A DNA stretch of 64,000 bases, from the NCBI GenBank assembly GCA_001910725.1, contig MJGA01000026.1, forward strand, positions 355,443-419,442. The letters run 5' to 3'. Below are positions 1 through 9,747 of this stretch, one piece after another. A model generated the notes under the pieces. That model was not told the origin of the DNA, made no database searches, and worked only from the letters and a program-made list of their open reading frames with translations. Each line of letters starts with the position of its first letter. Within the stretch, counting starts at the first letter, position 1. This stretch comes from Phanerodontia chrysosporium. Its lineage: Eukaryota > Basidiomycota > Agaricomycetes > Polyporales > Phanerochaetaceae. A program made the position numbers and the translations under genes.

Positions 1-1
1 A

Positions 2-598
2 GAAGAGTACGAGGCTGCAAAGAAACGTGTCCACTCTTTCAAAGTCGGTGATCAGGTTTGGCTCAGCACGAAGGACCTCAGCATCGATCAGCCCTCGCCC
101 AAGCTCAGCCCCCGCCAGCTGGGTCCGTTTAAGGTTCTGGAGAAGATCGGCGATCTAGACTATCGACTCGAGCTCCCGAGCTGGCTGAAAATCCACCCGG
201 TCTTCCATGTCAACCGCCTCAGCCCATGGCACGATCAGGGCGTCGAAAAGCCCCTGCCTCCCAAACCTGTCAAGGTTGCCGGCGAAGAGGAATACGTCGT
301 CGAGAAGGTCCTCGACAGCCGCATATACCGTCGCCAACTGCAGTACAAGGTCCGCTGGAAGGGCTACGGCCAAGCCGGCGATACGTGGGAAAAGGCAGAC
401 AACCTCAAGCACGCCAAGGCCCTGGTCAACAAGTTCCATCGCGAAAATCCGGAAGCACCCCGCAAGCTCGCTGCCACTGCCTTCGAAGCCCTTACCGCCT
501 CTTTTCGCCCGTTCGTCACCAAAGTCGACGTCTCTCTCCTTCCTGCCTCCGATCGCGCTAAGGCTGATCTCAATTGGGAAGAGGGGCGCCACATCTAA
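2..598 (+). CDS. Ty3/gypsy integrase C-terminus with chromodomain (5'-truncated by the window edge)
   Basis: The frame is open from the window start and ends in TAA at 596-598, giving about 198 residues. It is nearly identical to the last 198 residues of the intact polyprotein on the minus strand at 54248-57883, so it belongs to the same family ('gypsy1'). Seen in order: the integrase C-terminal GPY/F-type region (VGDQVWLSTKDL, QLGPFKVLEKIG, HPVFHVNRL), then a chromodomain (EYVVEKVLDSR, YKVRWKGYG, DTWEKADNL), then a short tail ending EEGRHI. Chromodomains of this class direct integration towards histone marks (family knowledge). A purine-rich tract (AGGAGGGGGGTAA) and an LTR follow directly, as expected at the 3' end of such an element. 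The rest of the element lies outside the window. Confidence 0.93.
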   Translation, partial: EEYEAAKKRVHSFKVGDQVWLSTKDLSIDQPSPKLSPRQLGPFKVLEKIGDLDYRLELPSWLKIHPVFHVNRLSPWHDQGVEKPLPPKPVKVAGEEEYVVEKVLDSRIYRRQLQYKVRWKGYGQAGDTWEKADNLKHAKALVNKFHRENPEAPRKLAATAFEALTASFRPFVTKVDVSLLPASDRAKADLNWEEGRHI

Positions 599-636
599 CG
601 ACCTCGCGAGGACGCTCGGTTTTAGGAGGGGGGTAA

Positions 637-1328
637 TGTCACGGATGTGACGATGTCGCCCTATTTTTCGCTGATTGTTGGCCATTTTCCTCGATTAATC
701 CAACGGGCGAGCAGCCCTCACGCCGTCTGGAGTCCTAGCCGCCCACACTCAGCGCCTGGCCATTCAGCGCCAGCGCCCTGATGGCGCATCACCCCTAGAC
801 GCCAGCGCATCCCGCTGCGCGCTCAGACACTACCTGGATCACCGGTCTGCTCTGCAACCGGTTCCCCGGATTGCCGAAGCGGCACTGTCATCCGTGATGA
901 CTCCCTTCGCCGAGACACGCCGAGCTGATCAGCCTGATGACATAGCCTCGGCCCGACACAACCTCGGACACTGCCAGCTGACACAGCCTCGTGACATAGC
1001 CCCGCACAGCCTCGCCGCGCAGCCCGCGTCGCAGCCTCGCTGGCTATGCCAAGCGCTGCCCATCAGCTTAGGTAATCGTACAGCCTACCCTAAAGACTCT
1101 GTAGTATATAAGGGTAGCACTCCTCGCTCCTGTCCGTCATCTCGACCTCTTGGTCAATACGGACAGGTAAGCCGCACTTGTATTCTTTACTATCTCTCAA
1201 TAATAACTTGGTCAATACGGACAGCTGAACAAGTTTGTTCGTCGCTGCGTGACTCGCTCTGCCGCGCCTCGTCGTCGACCTCCCCATCTGTCCTCCCTTG
1301 TGAAGCGTTGAGCGTTCGCTCCGCGACA
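637..1328 (+). mobile_element. LTR family A, 3' LTR of the truncated gypsy1-type element
   Basis: 692 bp, beginning TGTCACGGATGTGAC and ending CTCCGCGACA, directly after the chromodomain ORF and a polypurine tract. A TATA box (GTATATAAGGG) lies near 1112. The segment ATCTCGACCT (1139-1148), about 34 nt downstream, is the predicted transcript start and matches the self-priming site of the intact copy. An 18-mer, CTTGGTCAATACGGACAG, occurs twice (1149-1166 and 1207-1224) and brackets an intron-like stretch (GTAAGC...ACAG). Other copies in this window are at 27723, 39091, 53516, 60518 and 63389. Confidence 0.93.
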
Positions 1329-1841
1329 GTACACCCATGCACACCTGTTCAAGTCACCATTGCTAGGCTAGCCGCCACTGCTTTCACAGCAATCCCCTCC
1401 AGCCAGCAAGTCCTTTTGCAGCTTTTGGCCCGCCCACCCACCCTTTTCCTCCTCTCTTTCCCCATCCATGGTTCGAACATCTCCAGCTCACCTACTCACG
1501 TTCTCAGGGCACCTGCGTCTCGCTTTGTTCCACTTGCGAGGCCTCGGCGGAAAAAAGGGGGATAGGGACGAGGGACGAGGATCTCTCGAGAGTGCGGAGA
1601 TGGGCCTGAACAGAGGTGAAGGACAGGTACGCACCTCTTTGGTGTTGTCGAGCCAAGTCCAGAGTCATCGACGAACTGGCTTGCTCGCTCATGAGCAGTG
1701 CCATTCTGCATGCTTGTAGACGTTAGTCGCAGAGCTTGTGTGGATGTGTACATCCCCTCAGTTGTTATGTACACGACACCTTGGAAGATGAAGACCGACA
1801 GCCCGTAGCTCGCAAGAGTTGTCGCGTATCGGAGCAAGCGC
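1329..1841. other. Gap without recognisable gene
   Basis: No ORF here resembles a known protein. It contains a purine tract (GGCGGAAAAAAGGGGGAT) similar to the one at 3784-3800, so it may be eroded retroelement internal sequence that continues, past the inserted LTR B, at 2984. Confidence 0.5.
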
Positions 1842-2978
1842 TGTCAAAGTAAACCCCGCTACTTACCTTAGTAACTTAGATGGGGTTGGACTTGACTGCG
1901 AGTAGTGCGAGTGAAGTAGGTGAAAGACGAGGTAGATGATGCTGGAGACTTAAGCCCAGCAGAGCCCGGTATATATACATGAAGGGGAGGACCCCTGGTA
2001 CTACCTGAGACCCTTGATACTGCCCATCACATGCGCGATGGCGTGATGATGGTGCGATACTTGCCAAGACACTCCGGGCTCGGCGAAGTCTAAAGCCGAG
2101 TACCGGATGTGTCCGGAACCTTCTACGCTATTCTAGAATACACTACCCGGACCCTGGGTCCGGCTACCTACTATACCCTTGTACTGGAGCGTCTACATCA
2201 TAGATAAGATAAAGATAAGATTCTATTACAAAAATGCACTGCCCTAGCGCCTATACACCAAACCAACCAGCAATACTCATTGGCAAAGGTTTACTTGGAC
2301 CACAAAGGGTGTAGCCAAGCTTGAAGACGAGGTATAGAGACTAGAGAAGTGAGATGTAATGAGATTGAAGCTGGGGAGGCACCCCCAGCCCTCAGGGTTT
2401 ATATACATGTGCACCAGGTCCCCAGGGACCGGTGTTCAGGGTCCTAGCTATCTAATACCTACTACGCTATTGGCTAGTGCCCTACAGGCATTCCTACATT
2501 CTTCTACACGTTCCTAAATGTTCCTACGATGTCCAGAAACCTCCAGAACGTTCCAGCACTGTCCGGACCTGTCCAGAGACCTCCAGGACTTACTAGTCCA
2601 TTCCGGAGTGTCTCGGCGCTTCCAGACCCTTGCCTGCTTCTAGACCTTCGACCATGTTACCCTGGGATACCGCACGTGTGCGCATCACGTGACCGCCGTA
2701 TCACGTGACCAGCCATGAGCCTAGGGCTGTCACTCCAGCGCTTCTGCATGTCACAGTTTGGAGTAATCGCTTCTGTCACCTGCTGCCCCTAACCCTAAGG
2801 GTTGAGACAAAAAACTGTGACAGATCCTCACATGACTCTGAGTCCATTCCCAGCACGTGACCAACACGTGACCGTGTTCTGACGCGTGCCTGTCCTAACC
2901 CTAGTCCATAACCCTAACCCCTAGCGCCAACTGGGCGCTTACGAGAATAAAACCGTAGGGAATTGGAAAACTGTGACA
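1842..2978 (-). mobile_element. Solo LTR family B (minus strand) with a nested LTR C
   Basis: The unit starts TGTCAAAGTAAACC and ends AAAACTGTGACA on the plus strand. It is flanked by a perfect 5-bp duplication AGCGC (1837-1841 and 2979-2983), so it is one insertion. Without the nested 599-bp element it is about 540 bp. It matches the 5' LTR of the gypsy2 element at 34203-34711. It keeps AGATGATGCT (1934-1943, antisense to the predicted transcript start), which pairs with the gypsy2 primer site; the gypsy2 LTRs themselves have lost this part through a 16-nt deletion. Confidence 0.9.
2224..2822 (-). mobile_element. LTR-like element family C nested in LTR B
   Basis: 599 bp, in reverse orientation from TGTCACAGTTTG to ...GTAATA. 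Flanks are GATTC (2219-2223) and GATCC (2823-2827), an imperfect 5-bp target duplication inside LTR B. The same unit lies in LTR B at 30761-31360, at a different site, and in degraded form near 62238-62786. It carries TTAGGG-like repeats and several CACGTG palindromes. The outer about 45 bp at the TA end are absent from the third copy, so that boundary is less certain than the TG end. Confidence 0.75.
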
Positions 2979-3802
2979 AGCGCACGCAACCACTCACAGC
3001 ACAATCAAGTGTGGTGCGATGCGCATACTCTCAGTGAACCAGACACCCTGCATACCCGCAGCCTGTCAAAGGGTGTGCAGAGGTGCTCTCCCATCAGCAT
3101 GAAGTGTCCTGCACACATGTCCTCTGCACGTGCTCGCTCTCGGCAATTTTCGCGCTTTTCCACGACTTTTTGTGCCATTTTTCTACACTATTTTTCGACG
3201 CTTTTTCAAGCTTTTCGGCCTATCCTCACTGCCATCGCCTGTCCTCGATGCCTTCGCCATCCCTTGAACACCATACCACGTCACCATCACCTCTGCATAA
3301 CCAGCCTCATTGCCGGTCTTGTCCCCTCACCGTCGTCACGCCTTGCCCTTGTGGACCACACGCCATTCCACCTTCGCTCCCAGTGCATCCTCGACCCGAT
3401 TCCCAATCTCTGGGCTAGGCTTCGGTCTACACCACCCATGCTCTCGTGCACACAACCTTGCGCCACCTCGTCTTGGTCGGTTATGGCTACAGTCATAACG
3501 CGATCCCCGCTCCCGTCTCGACATGGACTGCGCTGCAGCGCACCATGCTTTCACCCTTGCCTTGGATCCTCCAGGCTCTGTATTCACCCTGCGCGTATTG
3601 CTTTTACCCCTTGACCTCATTATCCTGCCACTTGCCTTTGCCTGCCTTGCTTTGATCATGACGTCCCCTGCACTACGTACATGTTCTGTTTCTGCTTGTA
3701 TTTGCTTCTCACCCTTATCCTGTCCCTCATGACCCTCTTGATAGTTAGCTGCTTCACTCGCTTGCCCCTCCCTTGCTCACCAGCTGGAAAAAAGGGAGAT
3801 AC
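2979..3802. other. Gene-poor interval ending in a polypurine tract
   Basis: C+T-rich sequence with several overlapping open frames of low complexity, none resembling a known protein. It ends in GGAAAAAAGGGAGATAC directly before a TGTCACGG LTR-like start, so it is probably the eroded 3' internal end of an LTR element. Confidence 0.45.
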
Positions 3803-3848
3803 TGTCACGGCTCGAATTCCCGGTTAGGTAGTTAGCTTATGTAATCTC
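3803..3848 (+). mobile_element. LTR-like family D, left part, split by gypsy3
   Basis: It begins TGTCACGGCTCG after a polypurine tract and is cut at ATCTC by the gypsy3 insertion. It resumes at 11646. Only one copy is visible, so the family call is tentative. Confidence 0.5.
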
Positions 3849-4379
3849 TGTCAAGGTGCGGGTCGGAGATGGGCCGGAGAACGGAGAACGGAGCGGAGAA
3901 AGGGTCGGAGAAGGGCGGAGGTCGGAGGTCGGATGGCAGTCGGCTTCAGCCTTAAAGGGCTGCGCCCTCGGCGGTCTGCGTTGCCTGGATTTCGGAGTCG
4001 GAGATACGGAGAAGTGGCGGGGTTCGGGCCCACACAGAGATTGCGAGAAAGGATTAAGCAGAGTCGAGAAGGTACAAGGGGGACCTAAGTCGATATCCGA
4101 ACTGAGGATACAAGTGCTAGCGCGGGAGCTTATATACTACTGAGTCCGGAGTTCGTGGAGATGGTCGGAGATGTACAAAACATATCATACTTCCAATCTG
4201 GGATTTGTCTCAGGAACGAAGGGGTAAAGGTTTGCGAGATGATGAAGGCATGTGGTGAAGATAAGACCTTAGCAACCAACCGGAGTCGCAGCTCCGAATG
4301 TCCGTGCTACTCCGTAGCTTCCCTCGAACTCCGGCGTTCTCCATGACCGGAGTTGGCTCGGAATTTCAGCGCCATGACA
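3849..4379 (-). repeat. gypsy3 3' LTR
   Basis: 531 bp with TG...CA ends (TGTCATGGCG...CCTTGACA in sense). In sense orientation a TATA box (TATATAAG) is followed 29 nt later by CCTCAGTTCGGATAT (complement of 4093-4107), the predicted transcript start, which is complementary to the primer site beside the 5' LTR. Confidence 0.95.
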
Positions 4380-4585
4380 GTACCTCCCTCTTAGGCCGAG
4401 ACCTTCGAGGCCAAGCGAATTCGCGACATCGTACGATTTTCGTATTTTTCGTGCCCCAACGGAATGCGGCGCTCCCCAGCGGATGAAAATTGATCGGGTA
4501 TCCGGGGTTGCGGAAAGGGTGCCCGGGGTACGGATTTCGGGTATTTTAGGCTCGCGGATTCTGGCTGGGGTTCCTCAGAACCACC

Positions 4586-5753
4586 ATGTCTTCCGAAGAC
4601 GAACGCCTTGAGCAGGGTGAGTACCCCGGAGTTCTTTCTCCGGAGTCTGACGCTAACGGAGTTCGCAGAAATCCGGGAGGCCGAGGAGGAGGCCAAGAGG
4701 GCCCTCGAGGAGGCGGCGCGCAAACGGCGCGAGATCGAGCAGCGGCGCGAGAAGGCGAAGCGGAAGGCGGAGGAGGAGAGGCTGAAGGCGGCGGAGGAGG
4801 AGAAGCGGAAGGCGGCGGAGGCGGAGAAGCGGAAGCGGGCGGCAAAGCTGCGGAAGCAGCGGGAGGAGAAGGAGGCGAGCGGGTCCGCGTCGGCCGCGAA
4901 GAGGAAGCGGCCGGAGGTGGCGGAGGGGTCCGCGGAGGCGGAGGCCCGGAGGCACGCGGAGGCGGAGGCCGCCAAGCAGGGCCCTTGCGACTCTTGTCGC
5001 AAGTTGGGCCTGGAGTGCGAGTGGCGGGTTGGGGGGCGGGCGAAGGCTTGCCAGCCGTGTGCGGTCGCCAAGCGGCCGTGCACGAAGGGTGGCGTCTCCG
5101 TGAGCGGAGTCGCGCCGCGGAAGAAGGCCGCAGAGAAGGGGAAGGGCAAGGCCCCGGTGACGGCGGAGGAGGTCGCGGACTCCGAGGCCGGAGCGGAGTC
5201 GGAGGTGGCGACGGCCGCGGGGGCGATCGCGGAGGCCATGGGCCTCCTGACGGAGGCGGTGGACGACCTGACGGCGGAGGTCAAGCGCCAGGGCGACAAG
5301 ACCCGGCGCGAGTTCGCGAAGTTCGCCTACACCATGGGGGTGTTGGCGGACACGCTGTACGCGGGCCTCGCCGACCCGGACTTCGACGACGCCCTCGTCC
5401 GGATGCAGGGTCTCGGTCCGGCGCCGGAGCCGGAGGTGGAGGTGCCGGCGGAGCAGGTGGAGGCGGTGCGGAGGGAGCTGGGCCTGATCAAGGCGGATCA
5501 GGCGCGGTGGCCCTATGAGGTCAAGAAGTGGGCCGTCCGCGTGGGGTCGATGAAGGCGGAGTTGGAGCGGGCGGAGGCGGAGCAGAGCGGAGAAGAAGAC
5601 GGAGAAGGAGACGAAGAAGAAGAAGAAGGGGGCCCTTTGGCGGAGGCGCAGGAGACGGAGGGTGAGGAGGAGAGCTCGGAGGAGAGCTCGGAGTCGTCGG
5701 AAGAGGAGGAGGCGGAGAAAAGTCCGGCGCGGAAGAAGGCGAGGAAGGAGTAG
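4586..5753 (+). CDS. Antisense Zn2Cys6 zinc-cluster, coiled-coil protein carried by gypsy3
   Basis: Two exons, 4586-4616 and 4669-5753, with a 52-bp GTGAGT...GCAG intron; 371 residues starting MSSEDERLEQ. Residues about 12-100 are a Glu/Ala/Lys/Arg-rich predicted coiled coil. Cysteines at about 117, 120, 127, 138, 141 and 148 have spacing CX2CX6CX10CX2CX6C, which fits the fungal Gal4-type binuclear zinc cluster. A leucine-containing central region and a highly acidic, serine-rich tail with a terminal basic patch (PARKKARKE) follow. This layout suggests a nuclear DNA-binding protein. It lies between pol and the 3' LTR, antisense to gag-pol, and would need its own promoter near 4400-4585. Antisense accessory ORFs are known in some plant Ty3 elements; I do not recognise this protein. 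The cluster call rests on spacing alone. Confidence 0.8.
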
Positions 5754-6006
5754 AGAATTTTGTTTTTTGTTTATGTTATGTTTTTTTTTTTCTTTTAATA
5801 CTATGTGATGTTTTTCGGGGGATTCTTGTGTGAGTGAGAGTGAGAGTGAACGGATACGGGAGACCGGAATTAGAGACGGAGTTTGGAGACGGAGAAATCG
5901 GAGAAATCGGAGAAAACGCGGAGAGAGACTTTGTTTGTTTGTTTTTTTTTTTTTGATGTTGGTTCAGAGCGAGAGAGAGAAAAATGGAGAGAGAAACGGA
6001 AGGGTA

Positions 6007-9000
6007 TCATCGGGGTACGGAGTCCGAGAGTGGACCGGGTTTTTCGGGGTACCGGAGATGGAAGTCCGCGATGTGTTCCTGAGCATGCTCTAGCTCGCTT
6101 GCCGGAATCCATTCGAACTCTTCGTCGGTGTTTTCATATCCTAGCCAGCGGACCTTGTAGAGGAGGGGGCACCTCCGACGTTTGTCAATCTTGGAGTCTA
6201 CGATCTCGGAGATCTCGTATTCGAGGTCTCCGTCGATTTCGACCGGAGGTGGCGGAGATGTAGTCCGACCTGGAATAGAACTAGAAAGGTGAGGTTCTAA
6301 CATGGATATGTGGTACACGGGGTGTACGGTGCGGAATTCGCGGGGTAGCTGCAGTGTGTAGGACTGCGGGCCAACCTTTGCTATGACCTTGTAAGGGCCA
6401 AGCATTTTCTCCGCAAGCTTCGGAGATGGACGGGTAGTCCGGAAGTGCTTAGCCTTGACGAAGACCATGTCTCCGACCTGGAGGTCAGGCGGAGGTGATC
6501 TCCGGGCATCGGCAGGTCCTTGGTAGCGCTTCTGAGCTTCCGCGATCTGTGTCCGGAGCTCCGACTGGAGCTCGTGGAGATCGACAGCGAAGTCGCGAGC
6601 GCGGGCGGACGCGATGTCACGCTCGGGGTGCACTGTGAGATTCAGGTGGTAACCCTTGTTAGCGAAGAACGGAGAAATGCCCGTTGTTGCGCTCGGGGCA
6701 TTGTTGTACGCAAACTCCGCGAGCGGAAGTAACTCCGACCAGTTGTCCTGCTGGTAGTTGCAGTACATCCGGAGATACTGCTCGAGAGTCTGGTTAGTAC
6801 GCTCTGTCTGCCCATCTGCCTCGGGGTGATACCCGGAGGTGTAGTGGAGCTCGATGTCCAGAGCCAGTGCCAGAGAGCGGAAAAACTGAGAGACAAATTC
6901 GGAACCTCGGTCGGAGGTGACGTGCGAGGGAACTCCGTGCTTGGAGAAAACATGGAGGATGAACAACTTAGCTAGTCCCGGAGCATCAATCTCATCGTGG
7001 GTGGGGATGAAGATTGCCTGCTTTGTGAGACGATCCACCACCACAAGGATAGCGGAGAATCCGAAGGACTTCGGAAGATGCTCGATGAAGTCCATGGAGA
7101 TGGAGTTCCATGGCTTCTCCGGGATTGGGAGTTGCTGCAGAGTTCCGTATGGCTTGTGCCGGGGCGCCTTGGATCTCCTGCAAGTCGTGCAAGACTGGCA
7201 GTAGTCCTTGACAAACCCACGGACACCGGGCCACGTATACTCGCGTCGGAGGAGCTCGAGAGTCTTGTTAAAGCCGTAGTGACCCGCGAGGGGGTGGTCG
7301 TGCTTATACCGGAGAACTCGGAGCCGGAGTTCGGGAATGTCGGGGACGTAGATGCGATTATCGAGAAGAAGTAAACCTGTATTATCAGCGGACCAGCGCG
7401 GAGGAAGCGGAGATTGGGAAAGGATAGAAGAAGCAAGGGAATCCGTAGCCAAAGCCTTACGAATATCGTCGTGCAGTGTTTCCACGTCCATAGTGACCAC
7501 AGCCCGGAGAACCGGAGCTGCGAGGATGGTCGCTCGGAGGGATGCAGCGAGATGCTCGGAGGTGAAGATCGGCTTATAGTTGTGCGGATTGACGTTGGCG
7601 TAGCCGTTACCTCCCTCTTTAAGGTAGACGTCCCATCGTCGAGTGAGCGCGTCGGGCTTGGTGCCCAGACGGCCGGGACGGAAGCGGATGACCATGTTGA
7701 AGGAGTTCAGAAACTCCGACCACCGGGCTTGTCTCCGGGTCAGGAGTTTCATCGTGGAGAAATACTCCAGGTTCTTGTGGTCGGTGATGACGTCTATGGG
7801 GGTAGAGGAGCCTTCGAGGTAGTGCCGCCAGATGCGGAATGCCTCGAAGATGGCTAGCAACTCCTTGTCGTGAACGTCGTAGTTCAACTCCGGAGCGGAG
7901 AACGTCCGGGAGTGGAACGCAAGCGGATGAACGCCGTCGTCCGTGACCATGGATAGGATGGCCGCTAGAGCATAGTCGGACGCATCGGTCTCCACAATCA
8001 ACGGAGCTCCGGGTTTCCACTGCGCCAGTGTCGGAGCGGACGTGAAAGCCTTTTTCAAGGTATCGAACGCCTCCTGACACTGCGGAGTCCACTTCCACGG
8101 AGAATTCTTCCGGGTGAGACGAGTTAGCGGAACAACGATATCGGAATAGAAAGGAATGAAGCGACGATAGAAATTTGCAAACCCTAGGAAGGACTGAATG
8201 TCCTTGACCTTCCGCGGAGTAGGCCAGTCAAGAATAATCTTGACCTTGTCCTCGGACATCGAAAGTCCGGAGGGGGACAAGATGTATCCGAGGTACTCCA
8301 CCGAGTCAGTGTGGAACTGACACTTTGGAGCCTTGGCGTAGAGGCCATGCTCGCGGAGTCTACGGAGAACTTCGCGGACGTGTTTCCGATGCTCCTCCGG
8401 AGAATCGGAGTAGATGAGGATATCGTCAAGGTAGACGATAACGCATTCATCGAGCAGGTCGCGGAAAACGTCGTTCATGAATCTCTGGAAAGCAGCAGGA
8501 GCATTAGTAAGACCCTCAGGAATAACCAACCACTCGAAAGAGCCGTAGCGCGTGCGGAATGTGGTTTTCCACTCGTCGCCCTCCGCGATGCGGACCAGAT
8601 GGTATGCATGGCGGAGATCTATCTTGGTGTAGATACGGGCTTTCCCCGGAGCGTTCAGGAGATCGGAGATGAGCGGGAGGGGGTAGTGGTCTTTCTTGGT
8701 GATGCGATTCAGTGCGCGGAAATCCACACAGAGGCGTAAACTTCCGTCCTTCTTCTTGACGAAGAGGATCGGAGCTCCGTGCGGAGAGGCGGACTGGCGG
8801 ATGAATCCTGCAGAGAGGTTCTTGTCGATGAATTCGCGGAGAGCCTGGAGTTCAGCCGGAGATAGGGAGTAGAGACGCCCCGGAGTTAGGGGCTTTTCAT
8901 CTTCCAACTCGATTTTGAGGTCGTAAGGTCGGTGAGGGGGTAGAGTGTAGGCACGTTCCTCGCTGAAGACGTCGGCGAAGTCGTGATACTCTGGGGGAAC

Positions 9001-9747
9001 ATTGGATAGGTCGAGCGGGAGTGTCGGAGCGTGAGTGGCGGAGTCGGAGACGGCGCGCAGACGGAAGTGGAATACTTCGGAGCCGGGCAACTGCGAGGCT
9101 CGCGCGAATGCGGCTGCTCCGATGAGGGAAACGAGAGGAGCGGAGCGGAGTTCAGGAGGAGTGGGATCGGAAGACTCGTCGGAAGTGGGGGTTTTCTCCG
9201 GAGATGTGGCCTTATCAGCCGGAGACGGGGGTACGGGGGAGACTGCAGGCGGAAAAGTGATGGTACGGGCTGCCCAGTCAATCGACGGATTGAAGGCGGA
9301 TAGCCAGTTGAGACCTAAGACTGCAGTCGACGGAGAGTCGAGTTTAGTAACGTAGAAAGACAAATCCAGGGTGTTCCCGGTCGGAAAAGTGACCGGAAGA
9401 TCAACGGAGAAGGAGATGGTCCCTGCAAGAGATCCATCGAAAAGACGGAGCGGAAGCGGAGGAACGGACTTGAGCCGGAGATGGTGCCGTTTGGCAAAAT
9501 CGAAATCAATGAAACAATGTGAGGAGCCACTGTCTAGCAGCGCAAGAAGAGAAAGATCGGGGGGTGCGGTTAGCGGAACATAGAAGGAATGCGACGGAGA
9601 AAGAGCGGACGCGTTGAGACGGAGCTCCTCGGATGCACGGGAAGATTCAACGCAACTCTCGGCCCGTGCGGAGCCACGAGAGTTGCTCAGGCTTTTGACT
9701 CCGAGCTCTGCGGAGTAGCGGAGCTCGTGGTCGTAGCCGAGCGGGCC
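6007..9747 (-). CDS. gypsy3 Pol: protease, reverse transcriptase, RNase H, integrase, chromodomain
   Basis: The frame opens just after a TAA at 9750-9748, overlaps the end of gag by about 60 nt, and lies in the -1 frame relative to gag; it runs without stops for about 1245 residues. In order: retropepsin-like protease (LLDSGSSHCFID), RT with LCVDFRALN and the YLDD catalytic box, RNase H (VETDASDYALAAI), integrase zinc finger (H-H then CQSCTTC), the D-D-E core (SMDFIEHLPK, TSDRGSEF, HPEADGQTERTNQ), and a C-terminal chromodomain (YEISEIVDSK, YKVRWLGYENTDEEFEW). No canonical slippery heptamer is visible at the gag end (TCAAAAGCCTGA), so how the frame is entered is open. Pol makes the cDNA and integrates it. 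All catalytic boxes are present. Confidence 0.95.
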   Translation of the reverse strand, partial: GPLGYDHELRYSAELGVKSLSNSRGSARAESCVESSRASEELRLNASALSPSHSFYVPLTAPPDLSLLALLDSGSSHCFIDFDFAKRHHLRLKSVPPLPLRLFDGSLAGTISFSVDLPVTFPTGNTLDLSFYVTKLDSPSTAVLGLNWLSAFNPSIDWAARTITFPPAVSPVPPSPADKATSPEKTPTSDESSDPTPPELRSAPLVSLIGAAAFARASQLPGSEVFHFRLRAVSDSATHAPTLPLDLSNVPPEYHDFADVFSEERAYTLPPHRPYDLKIELEDEKPLTPGRLYSLSPAELQALREFIDKNLSAGFIRQSASPHGAPILFVKKKDGSLRLCVDFRALNRITKKDHYPLPLISDLLNAPGKARIYTKIDLRHAYHLVRIAEGDEWKTTFRTRYGSFEWLVIPEGLTNAPAAFQRFMNDVFRDLLDECVIVYLDDILIYSDSPEEHRKHVREVLRRLREHGLYAKAPKCQFHTDSVEYLGYILSPSGLSMSEDKVKIILDWPTPRKVKDIQSFLGFANFYRRFIPFYSDIVVPLTRLTRKNSPWKWTPQCQEAFDTLKKAFTSAPTLAQWKPGAPLIVETDASDYALAAILSMVTDDGVHPLAFHSRTFSAPELNYDVHDKELLAIFEAFRIWRHYLEGSSTPIDVITDHKNLEYFSTMKLLTRRQARWSEFLNSFNMVIRFRPGRLGTKPDALTRRWDVYLKEGGNGYANVNPHNYKPIFTSEHLAASLRATILAAPVLRAVVTMDVETLHDDIRKALATDSLASSILSQSPLPPRWSADNTGLLLLDNRIYVPDIPELRLRVLRYKHDHPLAGHYGFNKTLELLRREYTWPGVRGFVKDYCQSCTTCRRSKAPRHKPYGTLQQLPIPEKPWNSISMDFIEHLPKSFGFSAILVVVDRLTKQAIFIPTHDEIDAPGLAKLFILHVFSKHGVPSHVTSDRGSEFVSQFFRSLALALDIELHYTSGYHPEADGQTERTNQTLEQYLRMYCNYQQDNWSELLPLAEFAYNNAPSATTGISPFFANKGYHLNLTVHPERDIASARARDFAVDLHELQSELRTQIAEAQKRYQGPADARRSPPPDLQVGDMVFVKAKHFRTTRPSPKLAEKMLGPYKVIAKVGPQSYTLQLPREFRTVHPVYHISMLEPHLSSSIPGRTTSPPPPVEIDGDLEYEISEIVDSKIDKRRRCPLLYKVRWLGYENTDEEFEWIPASELEHAQEHIADFHLRYPEKPGPLSDSVPR

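Noticed and set aside
2973..3614. 213-codon plus-strand ORF
   Set aside because: C+T-rich with no domain, interrupted-looking composition, and it begins inside LTR B.
4391..5299. 302-codon minus-strand ORF opposite the zinc-cluster gene
   Set aside because: It is a low-complexity mirror (Ala/Ser/Arg) of a GC-rich Glu/Ala/Lys coding exon; the plus strand has the intron and the cysteine motif.
9690..9710. Canonical -1 heptamer for gypsy3
   Set aside because: The gag end reads TCAAAAGCCTGA in frame, which does not fit X XXY YYZ; mechanism left open.
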